Shown here: positions 1-10,231 of the stretch, piece after piece
Layout: each line of letters opens with the position of its first letter
How positions within the stretch are numbered: the stretch's first letter is position 1
DNA from: AP-15 sp963716115
Lineage (GTDB): Bacteria; Pseudomonadota; Alphaproteobacteria; ATCC43930; CGMCC-115725
Assembly: GCA_963716115.1 (NCBI GenBank)
Contig: CAVQSZ010000014.1
Coordinates: 124,001-188,000, forward strand
Length of the DNA: 64,000 bases
Direction: 5' to 3'
Made by a program: the position numbers and the translations under genes
Notes under the pieces: generated by a model
Database searches by the model: none
The model's input: only the letters and a program-made list of their open reading frames with translations
What the model was told of the DNA's origin: nothing

Positions 1-1
1 C

Positions 2-937
<936 letters not shown>

Positions 938-1015
938 CCGAAGCTCGGGTCGCCGCGTCCCACGCTCCGGCCGGCGCGCCGCGAAGCCTATCGCCGGATC
1001 GACGCCGTGCGGGCG

Positions 1016-1120
1016 CTAGGGTTTGGCCGCCGGCTTGGCGCTCGGCCGCTTGTCGGTCTTTTTCTTCTGCTTGGGCTTCTTGGCTTCCCGGCTGGTCCGC
1101 TTCTGCTCCTTGTTGGCCAC
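1016..1120 (-). CDS. Small lysine-rich basic protein, about 34 aa
   Basis: This is a tiny, very basic, Lys/Pro-rich polypeptide beginning MANKEQKRTSREAKKPK and probably disordered. The GTG at 1120 is preferred as the start because a perfect GGAGG lies five bases upstream; the in-frame ATG at 1132 overlaps that ribosome site and longer forms have no such signal. Similar short proteins beginning M-A-N-K-E-Q are common as unannotated genes in alphaproteobacteria, from memory of the family. No function is known. It lies downstream of the amidase on the same strand and is convergent with lon. Confidence 0.6.
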   Translation of the reverse strand: MANKEQKRTSREAKKPKQKKKTDKRPSAKPAAKP

Positions 1121-1182
1121 GACATCCTCCATTCGCGCTGCGCTGAGGCGAATATGCGGCGAATGCCCGCCGATGCAACCGT

Positions 1183-2673
1183 CTAGTGCGGGATCGGCTT
1201 CGTCCATCGCTTGGCCTCGACATCGGGGCCGGCGGCGGAGGCGGCCTTGGCGAGGGCGGCTTCGAGGGCCGGGCTCGGCCAGGCGGGGCCCGCGGCCTCT
1301 TCATAGGCGCGGCAGGCCTGCAGCACGCCCAGATCGTCGTAGAGCGGCCCCGTCACCATCAGGCCGATCGGCAATCCGCCGGCAAAGCCGCAGGGGATCG
1401 AGCAGGACGGGTTCTTGGTCAGGTTGAAGACGTAGGTGTAGGTCACCCAGCTCCAGGCGTTGCTCGGGCTCGGCTGGTCGTCGGCGCGCGGGTCGGCGTA
1501 GGCCGCCGGGATCGGCATGGTCGGCGACAGCAGCAGGTCGAACCGGTCGAAGAACCGGCGCAGCCTCTGGCCGAGTGCCGCGCGCTGGCCGATCGCCTCG
1601 ACATACCGCTCCTGCGTCACCGCCTCGCCGCGGCGGCACATCGCAACGAGGCCAGGGTCCATGACCGCCACCGCCGCCGGCGTCTGCGCCCGCAGCAACG
1701 CCCAGAACCCGCCCAGCGCGAGGGTCTCGAAGATCGGCATCGGCGATTGCGCAAACGGGTCGGCCGCTTCGACAACGGCGCCCAGCTCGGCGAAGATGCG
1801 GGCCGCGCGCTCGACCGCTTCGCGCACCGGCGCCGCCGGCTCGGCGAAGCCGAGGGTCGGCGACAGCGCGACGCGCTTGCCCCCGAGGGGCTTGGCCGGA
1901 GAACCCTCGCGCACCCGCTCGCGATAGGCGATCCCGTCATCCGGCAGGCTGTGCCAGTCGCGCGAATCGGGACCCTTGATCGCATCGAGCATCAGCGCTG
2001 CGTCGTCGACCGTGCGCGCCATCGGCCCGACATGGGCGACATCGCCAAAGGCCGATGGCGGGTAGGCCGCGACCCGGCCGAAGGTCGGCTTGTGGCCGAC
2101 GATGCCGCAGAACGAGGCCGGGATGCGGATCGAGCCGCCGGCGTCGGTGCCGACCGCCAGCGGGCAAACGCCGGCCAGCACCGCCGCGGCGCTGCCGCCG
2201 CTCGACCCGCCGGGGGTGCGCTCGAGGTCCCACGGGTTGCGGGTGACGCCGGTCAAGGGCGAGTCGGTGACCCCCTTCCAGCCGAACTCGGGCGTCGTCG
2301 TCTTGCCGAACAGCACCGCGCCCGCTTCGCGCAGCCGGGCCGGGACCGGCGCGTCCTCGTCCCAGGCCTGGTTGGGGTCGATCGTGCGCGAGCCCAGGCG
2401 GCGCGGCCAGCCGCGGGTCAGGAGCGTGTCCTTGACCGCGACCGGCACGCCGTCGAGCAGGCCCTGCGGCTCGCCCTTGCGCCATCGCGCCTCGGAGGCG
2501 CGCGCCATCGCCATCGCCGTCTGCGGGTCGTAGAGGACGAAGGCGTTGACCGCGCCCTCATAGGCTTCGAGCCGGCGCATCGTCGCGGCCGCGGCCTCGA
2601 CCGGCGAGGCCTCCCTGGCGCGATAGAGCTCGATCAGCCGACCCGCCGACAGAAACGCGAAATCCTCGGCCAT
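1183..2673 (-). CDS. Amidase signature family hydrolase
   Basis: A 496-residue cytosolic amidase of the GatA/FAAH signature family, which hydrolyses carboxamides with a Ser-cisSer-Lys triad. The triad is visible as K81 (PVAVKDTL), S157 in GGSSGGS at 155-161, and S181 in DAGGSIRIP. Length is normal for the family. Substrate cannot be read; there is no gatB or gatC nearby, so a catabolic amidase is more likely than the tRNA amidotransferase. It is followed downstream by the small basic gene and preceded, across a repeat-bearing gap, by the hydroxyacid dehydrogenases. Confidence 0.9.
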   Translation of the reverse strand: MAEDFAFLSAGRLIELYRAREASPVEAAAATMRRLEAYEGAVNAFVLYDPQTAMAMARASEARWRKGEPQGLLDGVPVAVKDTLLTRGWPRRLGSRTIDPNQAWDEDAPVPARLREAGAVLFGKTTTPEFGWKGVTDSPLTGVTRNPWDLERTPGGSSGGSAAAVLAGVCPLAVGTDAGGSIRIPASFCGIVGHKPTFGRVAAYPPSAFGDVAHVGPMARTVDDAALMLDAIKGPDSRDWHSLPDDGIAYRERVREGSPAKPLGGKRVALSPTLGFAEPAAPVREAVERAARIFAELGAVVEAADPFAQSPMPIFETLALGGFWALLRAQTPAAVAVMDPGLVAMCRRGEAVTQERYVEAIGQRAALGQRLRRFFDRFDLLLSPTMPIPAAYADPRADDQPSPSNAWSWVTYTYVFNLTKNPSCSIPCGFAGGLPIGLMVTGPLYDDLGVLQACRAYEEAAGPAWPSPALEAALAKAASAAGPDVEAKRWTKPIPH

Positions 2674-2728
2674 GCCGCCTCCTCAGAGGATGTGAAAGAA
2701 TCCAGGTCGAGATCGAAGTTGACAAATT

Positions 2729-2870
2729 TCCTCGCTCGCTGTCCCGGCGAAAGCCGGGACCCATCCCTCCGCCATTCGGAATTTTATCACGATTACAATA
2801 CGTCACCATTTTCCCACGGCCCGTGCCGCGGAACGATGGACCCCGGCTTTCGCCGGGGAAGCGAGTGAAG
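2729..2870. repeat. MITE-like intergenic repeat with two hairpin ends
   Basis: Two hairpins face each other about 100 bp apart. The left is GTCCCGGC-GAAA-GCCGGGAC at 2741-2760 and the right is CCCCGGC-TTTC-GCCGGGG at 2841-2858. The wider ends (about 2731-2767 and 2832-2868) are imperfect inverted copies of each other. The interior is AT-rich and non-coding. A related element lies at 24160-24296. It fills the gap between the amidase and the dehydrogenase genes. Confidence 0.7.
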
Positions 2871-2897
2871 GGGTGCCGACAGGATAAATTCAAGCTC

Positions 2898-3875
2898 TCA
2901 GGTGGTCGCGACCACATTCGCCAACGGCTCGCCGCGGACGAAACGGTCGAGATTGCCGGCGACGCCGCCGAGGCGGCGATCGCGCGCGCCATCGGTCGCG
3001 CTCGAAGAGTGCGGCGTCATGATCACGTTCGGCAATTCGTGGAACGGGAAACGCGAGGGCCGCGCGTTCGGCTCGGCCGCGGTCGGGTAGCGCCACCACA
3101 CGTCGATCGCGGCGCCGCCGATCCGGTGGTCCCGGAGCGCGTTGTAGAGCGCCTCTTCGTCGAGGATCAGCGCGCGGCCGATATTGATCAGCAGCGCGGT
3201 GGATTTCATCAGCGACAAGCGGCGGGCGTCGATCAGCCCGCGCGTCTGCGGCCCCAGCCCGGCGGCGATGACGACCGCGTCGCATTGCGGCAGCATCCGG
3301 TCGAGCTCGGCGAGCGGGTAGATCTCCGCGGCGTCGCCCTGGTCGGCGATCGGGCTGCGATTGGCGGCGATGACCCGGCAATTGAACGCCGCGGCGCGCC
3401 TGGCGACCTCGCGGCCGATGCGGCCGTAGCCGACGATGCCGACCGTCTTGCCGAAGATCTCGCCATGCGGCGGCCCGCCGCCGGCGCCGCCGCCCGCGCT
3501 CCACGGCCCGGCCCGGAAATTCGTCACGATGTCGAAGAGCCGATGCGACAGCGCCAGCATCGTCATCAGCACATATTCGGCGATCGCCTGCTCGTGCCCG
3601 TCGACATTGCACACCGTGACGCCGCGCGGCAACGACGGCACGTCGATCAGGTCGAGGCCGGCGGCGACCGATTGCAGCAGCCGCAGGCGCGGCGGCTCGG
3701 GAAAATCCTGCTTCCAGATATGGCCGACGACGATCTCGGCCTCGGCGAGCGCCGGGATCAGGCGCTGCATGTCGCCGAGATCGGCGAGCACCGTCGCATC
3801 GAGCCCGGCGGTCGTCCTGGCGAGGATCTGCGGCGCCACGCGCGCGCCGAAATCGCCGAGAAACAGGGTCTTCAT
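2898..3875 (-). CDS. D-2-hydroxyacid dehydrogenase (copy 1)
   Basis: An NAD-dependent D-isomer-specific 2-hydroxyacid dehydrogenase of 325 residues when started at the MKTLFLGDFG codon; ten more residues are open upstream. The Rossmann motif is in GKTVGIVGYGRIGREVARR and the catalytic arginine and histidine are in LLINIGRA and IMTPHSS. Family members reduce 2-keto acids such as glyoxylate, hydroxypyruvate or phenylpyruvate, but the substrate here is unknown. It lies 10 bases downstream of a paralogue on the same strand with the same domain plan, so the pair arose by tandem duplication. Confidence 0.88.
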   Translation of the reverse strand: MKTLFLGDFGARVAPQILARTTAGLDATVLADLGDMQRLIPALAEAEIVVGHIWKQDFPEPPRLRLLQSVAAGLDLIDVPSLPRGVTVCNVDGHEQAIAEYVLMTMLALSHRLFDIVTNFRAGPWSAGGGAGGGPPHGEIFGKTVGIVGYGRIGREVARRAAAFNCRVIAANRSPIADQGDAAEIYPLAELDRMLPQCDAVVIAAGLGPQTRGLIDARRLSLMKSTALLINIGRALILDEEALYNALRDHRIGGAAIDVWWRYPTAAEPNARPSRFPFHELPNVIMTPHSSSATDGARDRRLGGVAGNLDRFVRGEPLANVVATT

Positions 3876-3885
3876 CCGCGATGCC

Positions 3886-4865
3886 TCAAGTTTTGACGAC
3901 GACATTGATCAGGGGCTCGCCGCGGACGAAGCGGCCGAGGTTCTCCGCCACCTCGTCCCAGCGCCGCCGGACCATGCCGGCGGTCCAGCCCGAATTGTGC
4001 GGCGTCACGATCACATTCGGCAATTCGTGAAACGGATGACGCGAGCCGCGCCGCTGCGGCTCGGCCGGCGGTCGGATATTGCCACCACACGTCGAGCGCC
4101 GCGCCGCCGATCCTGCGGTCGCGCAACGCCGCGTAGATCGCGTCCTCATCGACCACCGGGCCGCGCGCGATGTTGATCAGGAACGCAGTCGGCTTCATCA
4201 GCGCGAGGCGGCGCGCGTCGATCAGCCCGGTGGTCTCGGGCCCGAGCGCTGTGCACAGCGCAAGGGTGTCGCATAGGGGCAGCATCCGGTCGAGCTCGGC
4301 GAGCGGGAAGACCCGCTCGACCCCGGCCTCGGGCTCGCGCGGCGTGCGGTTGGCGGCGAGGATATGGCAGCCGAACGGGGCCGCGCGGCGCGCCACCTCG
4401 CGCCCGACCCGGCCGTAGCCGACGATGCCCAAGGTCGAGCCGCGCACCTCGCCGTGCGGCGCCCCGCTCTCGACCCAGCTCGTGCGCCAGGAGCCGCGCT
4501 CGCGGAACTCGCCGCGAAATCTCGAAGAACCGGTGGTGCAGCGCCAGCATCGCCATCAGGATGTATTCGGCGATCGCGGTCTGGTGGCCGAAGGCGTTGC
4601 AGATCTCGACGCCGGCGGGCAACGCCGCGAGGTCGATCAGATCGACCCCGGTCGCGACCGACTGCACCAGCCGCGCCTTGGGCGCCGGCGGATAGTCGGC
4701 GCGCCAGTGGTTGCTGACGATGATGTCGGCCTCGGCGGCGGCCTGCGGCAGGCGCGCGCGGTCGATCGGGTCGCCGATGACCTCGATGTCGAGACCGGGC
4801 GGCAGCCGGTCGCTGATGCCGGCCGCGGTGTCGGCCGCGACCCCGCCGAGAAACAGCGCCTTCAC
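3886..4865 (-). CDS. D-2-hydroxyacid dehydrogenase (copy 2), interrupted by two frame breaks
   Basis: This is a paralogue of the downstream dehydrogenase, starting MKALFLGGVAADTAAG. It reads in three frames: the N-terminal domain up to about 4515, then the NAD-binding domain (STLGIVGYGRVGREVARR) to about 4065, then the C-terminal part with NVIVTPHNSG and a stop at 3886. Joined, the pieces give a complete enzyme of about 326 residues with catalytic Arg, Glu and His regions present. Conservation on both sides of each break favours single-base indel errors over old decay, but a recent pseudogene cannot be excluded. Confidence 0.8.
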
Positions 4866-4975
4866 GAAAACGCCCTAGCGCTCGGACGCAGACAAAAGAT
4901 TCACTCGACCGTTTCCGGCACAAGGCCGGGCATGACGAGTGCGGCGAGACTGCATCATCCCAATGCGCCTGAGCA

Positions 4976-5568
4976 CTAGAACCCGAAGGAGTGCTGAGCC
5001 GGCGGCGAGGCTCGAGATGAACGCCCTCCAGCTCGAGCATGCGGATCTTGGCCGCCGCGCCGCCCGGCGCGGAAAAGCCGCCAACCTTGCCGCCCGCGGC
5101 CAAGACCCGGTGGCAGGGGATGATCAACGCCACCGGGTTCCTGGCCATGGCTTGACCGACATCGCGGGCGGCTTCCGGCCCGGCGCCGAGCTCCTTCGCC
5201 AAGGTCCCATAGGTCGTGGTGCGGCCCCACCCGACCCGCCGCGCCGCAGCATAGATTTGCTTGCAGAACATGTCCTGATCGCCGAGGTCGAGGCTGAAGC
5301 CCGAAAAATCCGTCTCCACGCCCTCGAAATAACGCTTCGCGGCGGCGATCGCCTCGGCGACCTCCGGCGTGGGCGGGCCGGGCTCGACGCCGGGGGCGCG
5401 GCGTCGCAGCAGCCGTTCGGTCGCTTCGGCGCTTCGCGTCGGCAGCTGGAAGCGGGTGATGCCGCGGTCGTTCCAGGCGACGCCGCAGAAGCCGCTCGCG
5501 GTTTCGAAGACGTGATGATGCTGCGCCGTCCGGCCCATCGCATGGCCCTCGTCATTTCGATCCGTCAT
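4976..5568 (-). CDS. ogt: Methylated-DNA-[protein]-cysteine S-methyltransferase, frame break near the 3' end
   Basis: A suicide DNA-repair enzyme that transfers alkyl groups from O6-alkylguanine to its own cysteine. The acceptor motif PCHRVL is present, preceded by the helix-turn-helix region GWGRTTTYGTLAKELG that inserts into the minor groove. The start at 5568 (MTDRNDEGHAMGR) is chosen; a second ATG lies ten codons on. In the main frame no stop occurs until deep inside the next gene, while one frame over the sequence ends PPAQHSFGF-stop at 4976, a normal C-terminus for this family, so an indel near 5015 is inferred. Confidence 0.85.
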
Positions 5569-5811
5569 GGAAATCGGCAGGCCCTGGCGGGAGCTCAACC
5601 CGGTCCCTGCGTCGCCTCGCTCCACGCTTGTCCGCTCCGGACCATCCTGTCGAATGGGGACGCGCGATCCGCTCCCGCGCCGCGCCGCTCTCAGGCTACG
5701 ACTTACGCGGCGAGATGTCAGTGTAATATTGCGGCGCTTCGCGCCGCTCGAGCATGCCGTGGTCGCGCACGATACGGATGCGGCGGCGCCGCGCGCCATC
5801 AGGCGGGCGCA

Positions 5812-7275
5812 TCAATGACCCTCCTCCAATCGCCTGACTTGATCGTCGATCGCCGAGAGCGGCCGCGCCACGCTTTCCAGCGGCTGCCGCTCGGCCTTGA
5901 CGCCGATCGCCGCTTCGACGAGTGCCGCGCCGACCATCAGCGACGCGCCGAGGAGATAGCCCGAAAAGACCGCGCCGCGCTCGCCCGAGCCGACCAGCAC
6001 GCCGAAGAGCCACGGCGAGACGACCCCGCCGAGCCCGGTGCCGATCGCATAGAAGAGCGCGATCGCGAGCGCCCTGGCTTCGAGCGGGAAGCTCTCGCTG
6101 ACCGTCAGATAGGCCGCGCTCGCCGCCGCCGAGGCGAAAAAGAAGATCCCGGTCCAGCACGCGGTCAGCTGGGCCGCGTCGAGCAGCTCTTCGCGAAAGA
6201 GCCAGCCGACCACGGCGAGCAGCACGCCCGAGAGCGCATAGGTCGCGGCGATCATCGGCTTGCGCCCAAGCGTGTCGAACAGCGGCCCGAGCAGCAGAGG
6301 GCCGAGAAAGTTGCCGATCGCGAAGGGCAGGATGTACCAGCCGATCGCCTCGGACGGGATCGCGTAGAAGCGGGTCAGGACCAGCGCGTAGGAAAAGAAG
6401 ATCGCGTTGTAGAAAAAAGCCTGGGCGGTCATCAGCGCGAGGCCGAGCACGGCGCGCTGCGGGTAGTCGCGCACGATCGCCAGCACCATGCGATAGATCG
6501 GCGTGCGCCGCGACGCGACGAGCCGGATCCGCGGCGCCGGGCGCGGCGGCGGACCGGCGGCGCAACCCGCGCGACGCTCGATTGCGGCGAGCGTCGCCTC
6601 GGCCTCGCCGAGCCGGGCATGCAGCATCAGCCAGCGCGGGCTTTCCGGAATGAAGCGGCGCAGCAGCAGGATGCCGAGCCCGAGCACGGCGCCGATCGCG
6701 AAGCCGGCGCGCCAGCCCCAATCCGCCGGCAGCGCGCCCGGCTGCAGAAACACGATCGCGCCGCCGGCCCCCAACGCCGCGCCGATCCAAAAGCTGCCGT
6801 TGATCGCAAGGTCGGTGCGGCCGCGAAAGCGCGCCGGGGTGAATTCCTGGATCGCCGAGTTGATCGCCGTGTATTCGCCGCCGATCCCGGCGCCGGTGAG
6901 AAAGCGGAACAGCGCGAAGCTCGCGAAATCCCAGGAGCAGGCGGTCGCCGCGGTGGCGACGAGATAGAGGCCGAGCGTGACCATGAACAGCCGGCGCCGG
7001 CCGAACCGGTCGGTCAGGTAGCCGAACAGCAGCGCCCCCAGCACCGCGCCGGCGAGATAGGCGCTGCCGACCAGCCCGACCTCGACCTCGTCGAAACGCA
7101 GGACCGGGCTTTCCTGGAGCGCGCCGGCGATCGAGCCGGCCAAGGTCACCTCGAGCCCGTCGAGGATCCAGGTGATGCCGAGCGCGACGACGACGAGGGT
7201 ATGAAACCGCGTCCACGGCAGCCGGTCGAGCCGCGCCGGGATGTCGGTTTCGATGACGACGGCGGTGTCAGGCAT
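5812..7275 (-). CDS. MFS transporter, sugar/aromatic-acid porter type
   Basis: A 487-residue inner-membrane major facilitator with about 12 transmembrane segments. The family loop signature between helices 2 and 3 is seen as GYLTDRFGRRRLF, and a second copy between helices 8 and 9 as LFDTLGRKPMIA. The stretch FLTGAGIGGEYTAINS resembles carriers of the sugar porter and aromatic acid:H+ symporter groups. The C-terminus is cytoplasmic and charged. The substrate is not identifiable; nearby catabolic oxidoreductases would fit an organic acid or aromatic compound. It is transcribed away from creA. Confidence 0.88.
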   Translation of the reverse strand: MPDTAVVIETDIPARLDRLPWTRFHTLVVVALGITWILDGLEVTLAGSIAGALQESPVLRFDEVEVGLVGSAYLAGAVLGALLFGYLTDRFGRRRLFMVTLGLYLVATAATACSWDFASFALFRFLTGAGIGGEYTAINSAIQEFTPARFRGRTDLAINGSFWIGAALGAGGAIVFLQPGALPADWGWRAGFAIGAVLGLGILLLRRFIPESPRWLMLHARLGEAEATLAAIERRAGCAAGPPPRPAPRIRLVASRRTPIYRMVLAIVRDYPQRAVLGLALMTAQAFFYNAIFFSYALVLTRFYAIPSEAIGWYILPFAIGNFLGPLLLGPLFDTLGRKPMIAATYALSGVLLAVVGWLFREELLDAAQLTACWTGIFFFASAAASAAYLTVSESFPLEARALAIALFYAIGTGLGGVVSPWLFGVLVGSGERGAVFSGYLLGASLMVGAALVEAAIGVKAERQPLESVARPLSAIDDQVRRLEEGH

Positions 7276-7319
7276 GCTATCGGAGCGCCGGATCGAGGTC
7301 TTTGCATAACATCGGGCGG

Positions 7320-7817
7320 ATGATGATGTCGCATTTGCGCAAGATCTTCCTGATCGTCGCGTCGTGCCTTCCTCTCCTTTGCGGGCCGCTGCGGGCGGAG
7401 GAGGTCGGCCGCTTCAGCAACGATTGGACCGGCAACGGCATGGTCGTCGAGGCGCTGGCCGACCCCAAGGTGCAGGGCGTCACCTGCCACCTCGTCCATT
7501 TCGACCGCAGCGTGCTCGATCGGCTGACCAAGGGGAACTGGTTCGAGAACCCGTCGAACAGCGCCATCGCCTGCCAGCAAACGGGGCCGATCGTGATCGG
7601 CAAGATCGCCGTCGGGCTCAAGGGCGAGGAGGTCTTCTCGCAGCGCATGAGCCTGTTCTTCAAGTCGATCGCGGTGCGCCGGATCTACGACAAGACGACC
7701 GACACGCTCGTCTATGTCGCCTACAGCCGGCAGATCAAGGACGCCAGCGCCAAGATGGCCCTGTCCACGGTGGCGCTGTTCAACGCCAGCCCGACCTGGA
7801 CCGCCGGCAAGCCGTAG
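7320..7817 (+). CDS. creA: CreA family periplasmic protein
   Basis: A secreted protein of about 165 residues with a signal peptide of roughly 25 residues ending near LRAEE. The body has the conserved CreA features: DPKVQGVTCHL, NPSNSAIACQQTGPI and a C-terminal region with YDKTTDTLVYVAYSRQI. The two cysteines at VTCHL and IACQQ may form a disulfide. CreA is a widespread DUF family with no established biochemical role. The start is one of three consecutive ATG codons at 7320, 7323 and 7326. It is divergent from the MFS gene. Confidence 0.85.
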   Translation: MMMSHLRKIFLIVASCLPLLCGPLRAEEVGRFSNDWTGNGMVVEALADPKVQGVTCHLVHFDRSVLDRLTKGNWFENPSNSAIACQQTGPIVIGKIAVGLKGEEVFSQRMSLFFKSIAVRRIYDKTTDTLVYVAYSRQIKDASAKMALSTVALFNASPTWTAGKP

Positions 7818-7891
7818 GGCCTCGCGGCGACGCCGCCGCTGTGGCAGAAACGATCTTGCGCGACGATATCCGAGGTCGGAGGTGATCGCCC

Positions 7892-10231
7892 ATGGCACAA
7901 TTCGGCATCGGCCAGCCGGTGCGCCGCGTCGAGGACCGGCGGTTTTTGACCGGAAGCGGCAATTACGTCGACGACCTGACCCGCCCGCGCCAAGCCTATG
8001 CCTACATGCTGCGCTCGCCGCACGCGCATGCGGCGATCCAGGCGCTCGACGTGGGCGCCGCCGTCGCGGCCCCGGGGGTGCTCGCCGTCTACGCCGGAGC
8101 CGACCTCGCGGCCGACGGGCTCGGCGCGATCCCGTGCCTCAGCATCCCGGCCGGCCGCGACGGGAGGCCGGCGGCGACGCCGCCGCGCCCGGCGATGGCG
8201 ACAGGCCGGGTGCGGCATGTCGGCGACACGGTGGCGATGGTGGTGGCGGAAAGCCTCGCCGCGGCGCGCGACGCGGCCGAGCTGATCGCGGTCGACTACG
8301 AGCCGCTGCCGGCTGTCGTCGACACCGCCCGCGCCCTCGATCCAGGCCAGCCGCTGGTCTGGGAGGAGGCGCCGGGCAACCTCTGCTTCGACTGGGAATT
8401 GGGCGACCGCGGCGGCGTCGAGCGGGCGATGGCGGGGGCGCGCCACCGGATCGGCCTCGGGCTCGTCAACAACCGCATCGTCGTCAACTCGATGGAGCCG
8501 CGCGGCGCGATCGGCCAATACGATGCGGGCGAGGGCTCCTATACGCTGTGGAGCTCGACCCAGGGCTCGCACTTTCTGCGCAGCCTGCTCGCCGAGAGCG
8601 TCTTCCATGTCCCGGAGAACCGCATCCGCGTCGTCACCCGCGACGTCGGCGGCGGGTTCGGCATGAAGCTCTTTCTCTATCCGGAGCACGTCCTCGTGCT
8701 GTGGGCGGCAAGGAGGCTCGGCCGCCCGGTCAAATGGACCCCCGAGCGCTCGGACGCCTTCATGACCGATACTCACGGCCGCGACAATGTGACAAGGCTC
8801 GAGCTCGGGCTCGACGAGGATTTGCGTTTTCTGGCGCTGTCGGTCGAGAACCTCGCCAACATGGGCGCCTACCTGTCGAATTTCGCGCCGGAAATCCCGA
8901 CCGCCTCGGGGGCGGTCATGTTCAGCGGCGTCTATCGGATCCCGGCGATCTGCGTCGGGGTCAAGGGTGTGTTCACCCATACCGTCCCGGTCGACGCCTA
9001 TCGCGGCGCCGGGCGGCCGGAGGCGGCCTACGCGCTCGAGCGCCTGATCGATGTCGCCGCCCGCCGGCTGGGCGTGGCCCCGGCCGAGCTGCGCCGGCGC
9101 AACTTCATCGCGCCCGAGGCGATGCCCTATGCGACGCCGCTCGGCCTGACCTACGACAGCGGCGAATTCGGCCGCAACATGGAGGATGCGCTCCTCGCCG
9201 GCGACGCCGCGGGGTTTGCCGCCCGGCGCGAGGCGGCGCGGCGGCGCGGCCGGCTGCGCGGGCTCGGCCACGCCGTCTATATCGAGCAGAGCGGCGGCGG
9301 GCCCGACGAGTTCGCCGAGCTGCGCTTCGACCCGGGCGGCGCGCTGACCATGCTGATGGGGACGCAATCCTCCGGCCAGGGGCACCAGACCGCCTACGCC
9401 CAGCTCGCCGCCGAGCGGCTGGGGCTCGATCTCGACAAGATCCGCGTCGTGCAAGGCGACACCGATGCGGTCGGCTTTGGCCGCGGCACCGGCGGCTCGC
9501 GCTCATTGCCGGTCGGCGGCGCGGCGCTCGATCACGCCGCCGCCAAGCTGATCGCCAAGGGCCGCCGCATCGCCGCCCATCTGCTGGAGGCGGCCGAAGC
9601 CGACATCGCCTTCGCCGACGGCGCCTTTCGGATCGCCGGCACCGACCGGGAGGTGCGGATCGAGGCCGTCGCGCGGGCCGCCTTCGACCCGGCCCGGCTG
9701 CCCGCCGATGTCGAGCCCGGCTTTGCCGAAAGCGGCCATTTTACGCCGCCGGCCTCGACCTTTCCCAATGGCTGCCATCTCTGCGAGGTCGAGATCGACC
9801 CGCAAACCGGCCACATCGAGATTGCGCGCTATCTGGCGGTCGACGATTTCGGCGTCGTGGTCAATCCGCTGCTGCTGCGCGGGCAGGTGCAGGGCGGCGT
9901 CGCCCAGGGGGTGGGCCAGGCCATGCTCGAGCATTGCGTGTTCGACCCCGAGACCGGCCAGCTGCTGACCGGCTCGCTGACCGATTATTGCCTGCCGCGC
10001 GCCGACGATTTGCCGCCGATCGGGTTTTCCTGGAATGTCGTGCCGTGCCGCACCAACCCGCTCGGCCTCAAGGGGGCGGGCGAGGCCGGCGCGATCGGCG
10101 CCCCGCCGGCGCTGGTCAACGCGGTCTGCGATGCGCTCGCCCCGCTCGGGATCGAGCATCTCGACATGCCGCTCGTCCCGGAGCGCGTGTGGCGGGCGAT
10201 CCGCGCCGCCGAACCGCGGGAGGCGGCATGA
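7892..10231 (+). CDS. Xanthine dehydrogenase / CO dehydrogenase-family molybdopterin-binding large subunit
   Basis: A 779-residue molybdenum hydroxylase large subunit (CoxL/XdhB type). Visible are the N-terminal ald/xan domain (VRRVEDRRFLTGSGNYVDD), the MoCo-binding GGGFGMK, the active-site loop AYRGAGRPEAAY (near residue 370), QSSGQGHQT (near 492) and the catalytic glutamate in KGAGEAGAIGAPP (near 730). The active-site loop is not AYXCSFR, so this is not a true CO dehydrogenase but a relative that hydroxylates an aldehyde, purine or aromatic heterocycle. A strong GGAGGTGA precedes the ATG. No FAD or 2Fe-2S subunit gene is adjacent, which is unusual. Confidence 0.92.
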   Translation: MAQFGIGQPVRRVEDRRFLTGSGNYVDDLTRPRQAYAYMLRSPHAHAAIQALDVGAAVAAPGVLAVYAGADLAADGLGAIPCLSIPAGRDGRPAATPPRPAMATGRVRHVGDTVAMVVAESLAAARDAAELIAVDYEPLPAVVDTARALDPGQPLVWEEAPGNLCFDWELGDRGGVERAMAGARHRIGLGLVNNRIVVNSMEPRGAIGQYDAGEGSYTLWSSTQGSHFLRSLLAESVFHVPENRIRVVTRDVGGGFGMKLFLYPEHVLVLWAARRLGRPVKWTPERSDAFMTDTHGRDNVTRLELGLDEDLRFLALSVENLANMGAYLSNFAPEIPTASGAVMFSGVYRIPAICVGVKGVFTHTVPVDAYRGAGRPEAAYALERLIDVAARRLGVAPAELRRRNFIAPEAMPYATPLGLTYDSGEFGRNMEDALLAGDAAGFAARREAARRRGRLRGLGHAVYIEQSGGGPDEFAELRFDPGGALTMLMGTQSSGQGHQTAYAQLAAERLGLDLDKIRVVQGDTDAVGFGRGTGGSRSLPVGGAALDHAAAKLIAKGRRIAAHLLEAAEADIAFADGAFRIAGTDREVRIEAVARAAFDPARLPADVEPGFAESGHFTPPASTFPNGCHLCEVEIDPQTGHIEIARYLAVDDFGVVVNPLLLRGQVQGGVAQGVGQAMLEHCVFDPETGQLLTGSLTDYCLPRADDLPPIGFSWNVVPCRTNPLGLKGAGEAGAIGAPPALVNAVCDALAPLGIEHLDMPLVPERVWRAIRAAEPREAA

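Noticed and set aside
4939..7323. A very long open frame on the plus strand opposite ogt and the MFS gene
   Set aside because: Its Arg/Gly/Ala-rich composition is the typical shadow of a GC-rich gene on the other strand; the MFS and Ogt proteins are clearly real.
7892..10231. Aerobic CO dehydrogenase large subunit
   Set aside because: The active-site loop reads AYRGAGRPE, not the AYXCSFR signature of true CO dehydrogenases.
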